From CAVVGB01 sp963747715 (GTDB lineage: Bacteria; Actinomycetota; Thermoleophilia; Gaiellales; Gaiellaceae), in assembly GCA_963747715.1 (NCBI GenBank), contig CAVVGB010000005.1, positions 1 through 64,000 of the forward strand: a stretch of DNA of 64,000 bases. Direction: 5' to 3'. The notes under the pieces are model-generated. The model was not told the origin of the DNA. It ran no database searches and saw only the letters and a list, made by a program, of their open reading frames with translations. How positions within the stretch are numbered: position 1 is the stretch's first letter; each line of letters begins with the position of its first letter. Of this stretch, positions 1-8,149 are shown piece by piece. Position numbers and translations under genes: made by a program.

Positions 1-542
1 TTCTCGAGCCCGTACGCGAGCGACGCGGCGGTCGGCTCGCTGATGATGCGGAGCACGTTGAGGCCGGCGATGCGGCCGGCGTCACGCGTCGCTTCGATCT
101 GCGGGTCGCTGAAGTAAGCCGGGACGGTGATGACCGCCTCCGTGACGGAGTCACCGAGGTAGGCTTCGGCATCCGTCTTCAACTTCTGCAGGATCATCGC
201 CGAGATTTCCGGCGGCGCGTACTCCTTGCCGCCCGCGTTGACGCGCGCGTCGCCGTTCGGGCCCGAGATGACTTCGTACGGGACGATCTTCATCTCCTCG
301 GTGACCTCGGAGGACTTCCGTCCCATGAAGCGCTTGATCGAGAAGACCGTGTTCTGCGGGTTGGTGACCGACTGGCGCTTGGCCGGCGCCCCGACGAGAC
401 GCTGGCCGTCCTTGGTGAAGGCGACGACCGACGGTGTCGTCCGGCCGCCCTCGGCGTTCGGAATGACCGTCGGTCCGCCGCCCTCGAGCACTGCCATGCA
501 CGAGTTCGTCGTGCCGAGGTCGATACCGATCGTCTTAGCCAT
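1..542 (-). CDS. dnaK: Chaperone protein DnaK (Hsp70), 5' part only
   Basis: The first 180 residues of Hsp70, cut by the window edge. The ATP-binding signature GIDLGTTNS sits at residues 6-14. Further along come the conserved stretches VIPNAEGGRTTPSVVAF, KRQAVTNP-like and VITVPAYF, and the last visible residues are the SEPTAA region of the ATPase domain. The ATG at 540-542 follows a GGAGGAAG ribosome site. Hsp70 binds unfolded peptide under ATP control in the cytosol. Its usual partners GrpE and DnaJ would lie beyond the left edge. The reading is intact as far as it goes. Confidence 0.97.
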   Translation of the reverse strand, partial: MAKTIGIDLGTTNSCMAVLEGGGPTVIPNAEGGRTTPSVVAFTKDGQRLVGAPAKRQSVTNPQNTVFSIKRFMGRKSSEVTEEMKIVPYEVISGPNGDARVNAGGKEYAPPEISAMILQKLKTDAEAYLGDSVTEAVITVPAYFSDPQIEATRDAGRIAGLNVLRIISEPTAASLAYGLE

Positions 543-593
543 GCTTGAGCTTCCTCCGGTCGAAAGTCCGGCGCTGAGAAAATCTAAGTCTGG

Positions 594-1474
594 CTATATC
601 ATATCCGGCCGAGACTGCTTCGGCGCAGTGCCTGCGCCAGTCCAGAGCGCGGGCTCGGCCACGAGCATCCCGGCGAGGATCCCCAGGGCGCCGAGCCAGG
701 CGGCCGGCTCGAGGCGGTCGCCGGCGAGCAGGTAGCCGAACAGCGCGGCGAAGACAGGCTCCATCGTGATCACGAGCGCGGCCTTCGTGGCGGTCGTCTT
801 GCTCTGCGCCCACGTCTGGATGACGAACCCGAGCGCGCTCGCGAAGATCCCGTGACGAGGATCGCGCCCCAGACCGTCCAGCCGCTGGGCGTCTCCCAGG
901 TCTCCACGGAAAAGCCGATGACGGTGAACGCCGCGAAGGCGAGCACCATCTGGAGGAGGGTGAGCGCGGCGACGTCGTAGCGCGGCGCGAACCGGCTCGT
1001 GAAGACGATGTGGAGCGCGAAGGCGCACGCGCCTCCGAAGAGCAGGAGCGACGCCGTCAGCGACCCCACTTCGACTCCGGACAGGAGCGCGAGGCCCGCG
1101 GTCGCAAGACCGGTTCCGATCCACCCGCCGACGCCGATGCGGTCGCGAAAGATGAGCGCCGCGAAGACGGGCGTGAGCGGGACGAAGAGGCCCGTGATGA
1201 AGCCCGTGCTCGTGACGGACGCTTTGGAGAGCCCGAAGGTCTGCAGCGCGTAGCCCGTTGCGAGGAAGACGCCGAGCAGGAGGCCCGCCGCGATACCGCG
1301 GCGGTCGAGCCTGCGCACTCGCGTGGCGAACGGAATCCCCAGGGTGGCCGTCGAGACGGCGAAGCGCCACGCCAGGAAGAGGAAGATGGGATAGAGCGCC
1401 ACCGCGTCCTTGACCTGGACGAACGTCACGCCCCAGACCGCGGTCATCAGGAGGAGCGCGAACGTCGGCGGCAC
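594..1474 (-). CDS. EamA/DMT-superfamily permease, one frameshift
   Basis: A ten-helix drug/metabolite transporter of the EamA family with two tandem five-helix repeats. The N-terminal frame (from 1474) shows FALLLMTAVWGVTFV and GLSKASVTSTGFITGLFVPL, typical of the first repeat. The second repeat continues in another frame from about 855 (ALGFVIQTWAQ, ITMEPVFAALFGYLL). The break lies at 848-852, where GTCACGGG would be expected and only GTCACGG is read, so one G is missing. Substrate cannot be told from sequence. Either a recent pseudogene or a consensus error; the coding quality on both sides favours the latter. Confidence 0.85.
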
Positions 1475-1517
1475 GCGCGGGAGGCTACTGCCCTAAACGG
1501 TCACGACGGCCCAAAAA

Positions 1518-1542
1518 GGAAGGCGCCCGGTGGGCGCCTTCC
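1518..1542 (-). terminator. Intrinsic terminator of the CsbD-like gene
   Basis: An 11-bp perfect stem (1518-1528 with 1532-1542) with a 3-nt loop. On the minus strand it is followed by five T residues (the AAAAA at 1513-1517). It sits 28 nt past the stop of the CsbD-like gene and stops its minus-strand transcript before the EamA gene. Confidence 0.85.
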
Positions 1543-1569
1543 GTCAAACGTTGAGGGTTGGTCGGAGCG

Positions 1570-1731
1570 CTAAATGCGCTCACGAACCTCCTCTTTGCCT
1601 TCTTCCCACTTCTCCTTGCCTTCGCCGACCTTCTCCTGCATCTGGCCCTGCTTCTCGCGGACCTCGTCGTCGGTCAGCTTGCCTTCCTGCTCCTTCATGG
1701 TGCCTTCGATCTTGTCACGCTCACCAGCCAC
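1570..1731 (-). CDS. CsbD-like general stress protein (53 aa)
   Basis: A very short, highly charged protein. It begins with GTG at 1729-1731 behind a strong AGGAGGG site five or so bases upstream. It contains the CsbD hallmarks: GERDKIEGTMKEQEGKLTDD near the N-terminus, then KQGQMQEKVGEGKEKWE. CsbD family proteins are small, hydrophilic and induced by general stress in many bacteria; the molecular job is unknown. It has its own terminator (1518-1542). Residue content, start signal and terminator together make this a solid call despite its size. Confidence 0.88.
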   Translation of the reverse strand: MAGERDKIEGTMKEQEGKLTDDEVREKQGQMQEKVGEGKEKWEEGKEEVRERI

Positions 1732-1808
1732 GTGGACCCTCCTTCGTCTTTGGAACCCTGTGGTACCCGGGCAAAAGGTCCGAAAACCCCTGGGCTACCC
1801 TTAGGCCG

Positions 1809-2810
<1,002 letters not shown>

Positions 2811-2854
2811 CGAGAGCGCGCGGGACCCCCGCCGCGCCTGGCTAGAATCGCCGG

Positions 2855-3608
2855 GTGCGCCGACCCACGGCTCCTCCCGCGTGGCTGGGGCGATCTGCTC
2901 TTCCAGCTCTCGCTCTGGTTCGGATTCATCCTCGCCTACCAGGTGGCGCGCGGAATCGCGGACCGGGGGCCGCTCGAGGCCTTCCAGAACGGCACCTTCG
3001 TGATCGACGCCGAAAAGGCGCTCCACAGCTTCATCGAGGCCGACCTCCAGGGCGTCATCACCCAGTCCGGCATCCTCGTTCACGCCGTCAACGTGACCTA
3101 CTGGCTGTCCCAGTTCACGGTGCTGGGCCTGGCACTCCTCTGGATCTACCTCTTCCGCACGGAGTCGTTCACCCGCGTCCGCAACTGGGTGCTCGCCACC
3201 AACATCATCGCGCTCGTCGGCTACGTGCTCATGCCGACCGCCCCGCCCCGGATGTTCCCGGAGGAAGGCTTCGTGGACACGCTCGCGCAGTCGTCGATGC
3301 TGAACCACGGCAGCGGGCTCATCCAGCTCGCTTCGAACCCGTACGCGGCCATGCCGAGCGTTCACGCCGCCGACGCGCTCATCGTCGGCTTCGCGATGGC
3401 GATGCTCGTGCGCTCGCGCTGGGCCCGCATCCTCTGGACGCTCTGGCCGGGCTGGGTCTGGTTCTCGGTCATGGCGACCGGGAACCACTTCTGGCTCGAC
3501 ATCGCCGCCGGCGTCGGCCTGGTGGTCGTCGCCCGCACGTGGCTCGCCTGGATGGAGAGCCGCCGCGAGGGCGAGGTCGAGCCCGTCTGGACCGACAAGC
3601 GCTGGTAG
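2855..3608 (+). CDS. PAP2-superfamily membrane phosphatase of the inositol-lipid island, one frameshift
   Basis: Membrane phosphoesterase of the PAP2_3/inositol-phosphorylceramide-synthase-like type. The conserved signature appears as MPTAPPRM, then NPYAAMPSVHAADALIVG (Ser-Val-His core), then MATGNHFWLDIAAG with the catalytic His and Asp. About six helices are visible. The GTG at 2855 has a TAGAAT -10 box (2843-2848) 6 nt upstream. The frame changes near 2886, where one extra base turns an AWWGDLLF-like stretch out of frame; the remainder (from 2943) is intact to 3608. It ends 4 nt before the PI-phosphate synthase start, so the two are probably cotranscribed. Inference: it may dephosphorylate phosphatidylinositol phosphate or exchange inositol headgroups. 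Confidence 0.85.
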
Positions 3609-3612
3609 GTCG

Positions 3613-4251
3613 GTGACGACGCGCCCGCGCCCCCTCGCGCGCGTGAAACAGACATATACGGACGAGGCCCGCCGCCTCGCCTCCCGCTCGATGGGCCAGC
3701 TCGAGCAGACCAGCGTCACGCCCAACGCCCTGAGCGTCGCCGGCGTCGCGCTTTGCGTCGCGGGGGCTGTGGTCGTCTACTTCGAGTACAAGAGCGAGTG
3801 GCTCTTCCTCGCCGGCGCCGCCCTGTTCGTGATCGGGTCGATTCTCGACATCCTGGACGGAGCGCTCGCCCGCCGGGGCGGCAAGGGAACGCCATTCGGC
3901 GCCTTCATGGACTCCACGGTCGACCGAGTCGGCGAGGGCTTCATGCTCGGCGCAATCGCGCTCGTCCTCATGCGGGAGGGCAGTGAGTGGGGAGTCGCCC
4001 TCGCCATCGCGGCGATGGCCGGATCCTTCCTCGTCAGCTACACACGCGCCAAGGCCGAGATCATGGGGTTGAAGGGGGATGTCGGCATCGGCAGCCGGGC
4101 CGAGCGGGTAGTCGTGATCACGAGCGGCCTCGTCCTGGCCCCGCTCCACGAGTACGTCCTGCCCGTCACGATGGCCCTCCTGACCGCCACGGCCTGGCTG
4201 ACGGTGGCCCAGCGAGTGCTAGCAGTTCGGGACCAGCTCCGCCGCTCCTGA
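3613..4251 (+). CDS. CDP-alcohol phosphotransferase, probable phosphatidylinositol-phosphate synthase
   Basis: Integral membrane enzyme joining CDP-diacylglycerol to an alcohol. The complete family motif DGxxARx8GxxxDxxxD is present at about residues 77-99 (DGALAR, then GAFMDSTVD). Six hydrophobic segments are visible in 212 residues, the normal length. Arg/Lys residues follow the motif (YTRAKAE), as in the actinobacterial enzymes that use L-myo-inositol-1-phosphate. Location directly before inositol-1-phosphate synthase supports that substrate, giving phosphatidylinositol phosphate, the precursor of PI and PI-mannosides. GTG start at 3613. Phosphatidylglycerophosphate synthase is the main alternative. 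The last codons contain the first TGCTAGCA palindrome. Confidence 0.85.
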   Translation: MTTRPRPLARVKQTYTDEARRLASRSMGQLEQTSVTPNALSVAGVALCVAGAVVVYFEYKSEWLFLAGAALFVIGSILDILDGALARRGGKGTPFGAFMDSTVDRVGEGFMLGAIALVLMREGSEWGVALAIAAMAGSFLVSYTRAKAEIMGLKGDVGIGSRAERVVVITSGLVLAPLHEYVLPVTMALLTATAWLTVAQRVLAVRDQLRRS

Positions 4252-4281
4252 TACTCTGCTAGCAGTTAATGGCTGCTAGCA
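4217..4281. promoter_or_regulatory. Three TGCTAGCA palindromes around the start of the RHH-Ino1 gene (putative operator)
   Basis: Perfect 8-bp palindromes TGCTAGCA lie at 4217-4224, 4257-4264 and 4274-4281. A fourth is at 4517-4524. The second overlaps the end of a TACTCT -10-like hexamer (4252-4257), and the third spans codons 3-5 of the gene. CTAG-containing words are rare in GC-rich actinobacterial DNA, so four in 308 bp is unexpected. Ribbon-helix-helix proteins typically bind short palindromes in tandem, and the gene itself begins with two such domains. Autoregulation is an inference. Confidence 0.6.
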
Positions 4282-5732
4282 AAACAAGTCTTCTCGTTCG
4301 GATGCCGCCTGCGCTCAAGCAGGCCCTCACCCGCGAGGTCCGCAGGCGCGGCAGCACGATGAACGACGTGGCCGTAGAGCTCCTCGCTGCCCACTTCGGT
4401 GTGGCGTTCGAGCCGAGCGGGCGCAAGGGCGGCACCGTCCCCGGAGCCAGCGGGGCCGTGCTCCTGCGCGTGCCGCCCGAGCTCAAGCGGCGTCTAAAGA
4501 CCTCCGCTGACGCCAGTGCTAGCACCACCAACAAGCTGATCATCGAGACGCTGGCGAGCGAATTGAAACGAAAGGATCCAATGGCTCAGACGAACGGCAA
4601 GAAGAACGGAAAGGTGCGGTCGACCGACAAGGTCCGTGTCGCGATCATCGGGGTCGGCAACTGCGCCAACTCGCTCCTCCAAGGGGTCGAGTACTACAAG
4701 GACGCCGACCCGGATCAGTTCGTGCCGGGCCTCATGCACGTCGACCTCGGCGGTTACCACATCAGCGACATCGAGTTCACGGCGGCCTTCGACGTCACGA
4801 CCGACAAGGTCGGCAAGGACATCTCCGAGGCGATCTGGGCGCATCCCAACGACACCTACAAGTTCGCCGACGTCCCCAAGACCGGCATCAAGGTCTCGCG
4901 CGGCATGACCCACGACGGCATCGGTAAGTACATGGCCGACGTGGTCAACAAGGCGTCCGGCCCGACCGACGACGTCGTCGGCATCCTCCAGGACACCCAG
5001 ACCGACGTCGTCGTCAACTACCTCCCGGTCGGCTCCGAGGAGGCGACCAAGTGGTACACGGAGCAGATCCTGAACGCCGGCTGCGCGATGGTGAACTGCA
5101 TGCCCGTGTTCATCGCGCGCGAGGACTACTGGCAGAAGCGGTTCCTCGACCGCGGCCTACCCATCATCGGCGACGACATCAAGTCGCAGGTCGGCGCCAC
5201 CATCACCCACCGCGTCCTCACGAGTCTCTTCCGTGACCGCGGCGTGCGCCTCGACAAGACCATGCAGCTGAACGTTGGTGGCAACTCCGACTTCCTGAAC
5301 ATGCTCGAGCGCGAGCGCCTCGAGTCCAAGAAGATCTCGAAGACGAACGCGGTCACGTCGATGCTCGACTACGACATCGGCGCGAAGAACGTCCATGTCG
5401 GCCCGTCGGATTACGTCCCGTGGCTGACCGACCGCAAGTGGGCCTACATCCGCATGGAGGGCTCCGCCTTCGGCGACGTGCCGCTGAACGTCGAGCTGAA
5501 GCTCGAAGTGTGGGACTCCCCCAACTCGGCCGGCATCGTCATCGACGCGGTGCGGCTCGCCAAGCTCGCGCTGAACAACGGCCTCGCCGGATCGCTCGAA
5601 GCTCCGAGCGCGTACCTCATGAAGTCGCCCTCGCGGCAGATCCAGGACGACGAGGCGCGCGAGCAGGTCGAGGCCTTCATCAAGAAGAACGCGCGCAGCG
5701 CCAAACGCGCCAAGACGGCAGCTCAGGCCTAA
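4269..5732 (+). CDS. ino1: Inositol-1-phosphate synthase with N-terminal tandem ribbon-helix-helix domains
   Basis: From residue 105 on this is an actinobacterial-type myo-inositol-1-phosphate synthase, an NAD-dependent cyclase of glucose-6-phosphate. It shows VRVAIIGVGNCANSL (NAD-binding loop), GDDIKSQVGATITHR and LDYDIGAKNVHVGPSDYVPWL with catalytic lysines. Residues 1-100 are unusual: two Arc/MetJ-like units, SLLVRMPPALKQAL...STMNDVAVELLAAHF and VLLRVPPELKRRLK...TTNKLIIETLASEL, each a short strand plus two helices. The frame is open throughout. A second start, ATG 4581 behind AAAGGATCC, would yield the 383-residue enzyme alone, close to normal family length. So the gene may encode a fusion, two products, or both. 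Gene order PAP2, PI-phosphate synthase, Ino1 is on one strand. Confidence 0.92.
   Translation: MAASKTSLLVRMPPALKQALTREVRRRGSTMNDVAVELLAAHFGVAFEPSGRKGGTVPGASGAVLLRVPPELKRRLKTSADASASTTNKLIIETLASELKRKDPMAQTNGKKNGKVRSTDKVRVAIIGVGNCANSLLQGVEYYKDADPDQFVPGLMHVDLGGYHISDIEFTAAFDVTTDKVGKDISEAIWAHPNDTYKFADVPKTGIKVSRGMTHDGIGKYMADVVNKASGPTDDVVGILQDTQTDVVVNYLPVGSEEATKWYTEQILNAGCAMVNCMPVFIAREDYWQKRFLDRGLPIIGDDIKSQVGATITHRVLTSLFRDRGVRLDKTMQLNVGGNSDFLNMLERERLESKKISKTNAVTSMLDYDIGAKNVHVGPSDYVPWLTDRKWAYIRMEGSAFGDVPLNVELKLEVWDSPNSAGIVIDAVRLAKLALNNGLAGSLEAPSAYLMKSPSRQIQDDEAREQVEAFIKKNARSAKRAKTAAQA
4517..4524. promoter_or_regulatory. Fourth TGCTAGCA palindrome, just before the internal Ino1 start
   Basis: Same 8-bp palindrome as the cluster at 4217-4281. 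It is placed 57 nt upstream of the internal ATG at 4581 that would start the enzyme without its DNA-binding domains. It could govern an internal promoter; no clear -10 box was seen between it and 4581. Confidence 0.45.
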
Positions 5733-5735
5733 GAC

Positions 5736-5761
5736 AATGGGCCGGCGAACGCCGGCCCATT
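5736..5761 (+). terminator. Hairpin after ino1
   Basis: Perfect 11-bp stem (5736-5746 with 5751-5761) and GAAC loop, starting 4 nt past the ino1 stop. There is no U-tract, so it may be a rho-independent terminator of the short-tail type common in Actinobacteria or simply an mRNA end-protecting hairpin. The TACACT -10 box of the next gene starts on its last base. Confidence 0.65.
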
Positions 5762-5774
5762 ACACTCGCCAGCC

Positions 5775-7538
5775 GTGGGGCTTCGGGTCTGCATGGTGAC
5801 GCCGCTCGCCTGGTCGCAGGCCCATCCCGTGAACGACCACGTAGGCGTGGCCGCGGAGGAGCTCCGGCGGCGCGGCCACGAGGTCGTTGTGCTGTGCCCA
5901 TCGAACCGGGCGTCCGACCTCTCCGCCGGCCGGCGGGCGTTGCGCCGCCTCAGCCGGAAAGGCGAGCCGCTGGCGGGAACGGTCGCTGTCGGCCCGGCCC
6001 TGCCGGTTTCACGGCGGACCGGCGCCGCTCTGACCCTCGCGGCCCGAGCCAACCTCGAGCTTGCCCTCCGCTCGGATGCGTTCGACCTCGTCCACGTCCA
6101 CGAGCCCGGCGTCCCAGGTCTTTCCTCGATCGCCCTTCGCGATGCTCGCGCGCTCACGGTGGCGACCTTCCATTCCCCGAACCGTCTCGCCTATCCCCCC
6201 GGCCGCAAGCAGCGCGACCGCCTGCTCGCGCGCGTGGACGCCCTCACCGCGGTCGGGCAGGAGACGCTCGAAGCCGTACGCGTCCGCTTTCCCGGCGAGT
6301 ACCGGCTCATTCCGGCCGGCGTCGACACCGACCTCTTCCGGCCGGGCGAGAAGCGCCGCAAGATCGTGCTCGAATGGCGGCCGGACGAGTCGCCCCGAAC
6401 CCGGGCGGCGCTGCGCGCGCTCCGCGCCCTGCCCGACTGGGAGCTGATCCTGCTTCGCACCAGGCCGCTGAGCGGGAGACCGTACGTCCCGCTGGCCCTC
6501 CGCGGGCGCGTCTGGGCCCAGCGCGCCTACGACGCGCAGGCCCGCGCCGCCGCCCTCGCGGACGCGGCGGCGCTCGTGCCGTCCGTTCGCGGCGCGCAGC
6601 GCCTCCGCGTCGAGGCGGAAGCCTCGGGCACGCCCGTGCTCGACCCTCCGGGCTCGACGGAGCAGCCCCAGCTGATCGAGGCCGCCCTCGCCCGCCTCGC
6701 CGAGGACGCCGACTGGGGGGCACGCCTCTCGGCCGAGGCACGCGAACGGGCGGAGGAGCAGGACGTGCGCCGTCTCGGAGACGAGCTCGAGCGCGTGTAC
6801 GGCTCCGTCGCCGACAAGCGCAGGGCCCCGGCGCGGAGCGACCCGCTCGCCGACCGCCCACAGGTCCTCTGCGACCTGCACCTGCACACGGAGCACTCCT
6901 ACGACTGTTCGATCCCGGTGGCGGACCTTCTCGACTACGCCGAGGCCCAAGGCCTGGGAGGGATCGCCGTCACCGACCACAACGTCTTTTCCGGAGCCCG
7001 GGAGGCGCTCGAGCTGGCCGGGGGGCGCAAGCTCACCGTCATCCCCGGCGAGGAGGTGATGACCGCGGACGCCGGCGAGGTGATCGGCCTCTTCTTGAGC
7101 GAGGAGATCCCCGGCGGCCTCACGATCACCGAGACCCTGGCCGCAATCCGCGACCAGAACGGCATCGTCTACCTCCCCCACCCCTTCGACCGCCTGCACA
7201 GCGTGGCGGACGCACGCACGCTGCACCGGCACCTCGCGGAGATCGACGTCTTCGAGGTCTACAACGCCCGCCTGCTCTTCGAGGCCAACAACGACGAGGC
7301 GCTGCGCTTCGCGCGCAAGTACAACCTCACGATGGGCGCAGGCTCGGATGCGCACGTGCTCCAGGGCGTCGGCACCGGGCTCGTCCGGATGCGGGCCTTC
7401 GAGTCGCCGGAGGAGTTCCTCATCAGCCTCGGATCGGCCGAGGTCGTGCGGCGGCCGAAGTCCCTCGTCTACCTCCAGGGGCTGAAATGGATGGCGCAGG
7501 CTCGCGAGCGGCGGGCAAAAGCGGTAGGAAGAGCCTGA
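5775..7538 (+). CDS. Glycosyltransferase family 4 domain fused to a PHP phosphoesterase domain
   Basis: Two-domain cytosolic protein, 587 residues. Residues 1-350 read as a GT-B glycosyltransferase of family 4: CMVTPLAWSQAHPVNDH, DLVHVHEPGVPGLSS, TFHSPNRL, LIPAGVDTDLF, and a weak EAEASGTPVL version of the donor-binding segment. Residues 365-560 are a PHP domain with all metal-binding motifs: DLHLHTEHS, TDHN, IPGEEVM, LPHPFDR and GSDAH. PHP enzymes are divalent-metal phosphatases (histidinol-phosphatase type). GTG at 5775 follows TACACT (5761-5766) by 8 nt. Placed after PI-phosphate synthase and Ino1, it resembles a PimA-like mannosyltransferase joined to a phosphatase; that role is inference. 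Confidence 0.85.
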   Translation: MGLRVCMVTPLAWSQAHPVNDHVGVAAEELRRRGHEVVVLCPSNRASDLSAGRRALRRLSRKGEPLAGTVAVGPALPVSRRTGAALTLAARANLELALRSDAFDLVHVHEPGVPGLSSIALRDARALTVATFHSPNRLAYPPGRKQRDRLLARVDALTAVGQETLEAVRVRFPGEYRLIPAGVDTDLFRPGEKRRKIVLEWRPDESPRTRAALRALRALPDWELILLRTRPLSGRPYVPLALRGRVWAQRAYDAQARAAALADAAALVPSVRGAQRLRVEAEASGTPVLDPPGSTEQPQLIEAALARLAEDADWGARLSAEARERAEEQDVRRLGDELERVYGSVADKRRAPARSDPLADRPQVLCDLHLHTEHSYDCSIPVADLLDYAEAQGLGGIAVTDHNVFSGAREALELAGGRKLTVIPGEEVMTADAGEVIGLFLSEEIPGGLTITETLAAIRDQNGIVYLPHPFDRLHSVADARTLHRHLAEIDVFEVYNARLLFEANNDEALRFARKYNLTMGAGSDAHVLQGVGTGLVRMRAFESPEEFLISLGSAEVVRRPKSLVYLQGLKWMAQARERRAKAVGRA

Positions 7539-7564
7539 GCCCTCCCGAACTATCCGGGGGCCCC

Positions 7565-8149
7565 TTGTCCGTGTCCGCCGACGATATCTCCGAGCGCTAC
7601 CTCAAGAAGGCGATCGCCGAGATCAACGAGTTGGGCCGCGAGATCGCGGAGGCCGCCGGCCAGGACCGCGCTCCCGTCCTCGGCTCCGGCCATCCCCTCG
7701 CCGACGTCTTCCTGCTCAAGTACGGGCCGCAGGCCGCGGAGCTGCACGAGGGCGTCGCCTTCTTCGGGCGCGCCGGTCAGGCCATCCTCAAGTCCCTCCA
7801 GCGCCTGCGCGTCGACCCCGCGGCCATCTACGGCACCAACTGCCTCAAGTTCGAAGGAGCCGACGAGGAGCAGGCAAAGCGCTGGCTGGAGCGCGAGCTC
7901 CACATCGTGCAGCCGAAACTCATCGTGGTCATGGGGCAAGATGCTCTCGAGTGCCTGAACGCCGTCAGCTTTCCCCTGGCCGCCGCCGTGGCGACCGAGA
8001 TGGGGACGATCCAGCGGTTCACGGCGACGATCGACGCCCTGGTGGTGCCGGACATCGACGCTTCGCTCGACGAGCAGGCGACGAAGCGGGAGTTCTGGAA
8101 CGCCTTCAAGGCGATCGGGCCCTGGTGGTCCGAGCTGGTTCCGTACTAG
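7565..8149 (+). CDS. Uracil-DNA glycosylase superfamily protein, motifs degenerate
   Basis: 194 residues resembling family-4/5 uracil-DNA glycosylases in the middle: FFGRAGQAILKSLQRL, IYGTNCLKFEG, then ELHIVQPKLIVVMGQDALE. The catalytic motif A (GExPG) is replaced by KYGPQ. The DNA-intercalating HPS motif near the C-terminus is replaced by PDIDAS. So base excision activity is doubtful. Start is TTG 7565 or GTG 7571. It overlaps the next gene by 25 nt, suggesting translational coupling to the membrane protein. Confidence 0.7.
   Translation: MSVSADDISERYLKKAIAEINELGREIAEAAGQDRAPVLGSGHPLADVFLLKYGPQAAELHEGVAFFGRAGQAILKSLQRLRVDPAAIYGTNCLKFEGADEEQAKRWLERELHIVQPKLIVVMGQDALECLNAVSFPLAAAVATEMGTIQRFTATIDALVVPDIDASLDEQATKREFWNAFKAIGPWWSELVPY

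Noticed and set aside
6009..7355. A 448-codon antisense frame
   Set aside because: Composition is that of an antisense shadow (Val/Arg/Glu-rich, no motifs) across the well-supported GT-PHP gene.
5420..8149. A 909-codon open frame on the plus strand
   Set aside because: Only its last 194 codons (the UDG-like gene) make sense. The rest is an Arg/Pro-rich shadow of the Ino1 and GT-PHP genes, an effect of high GC.
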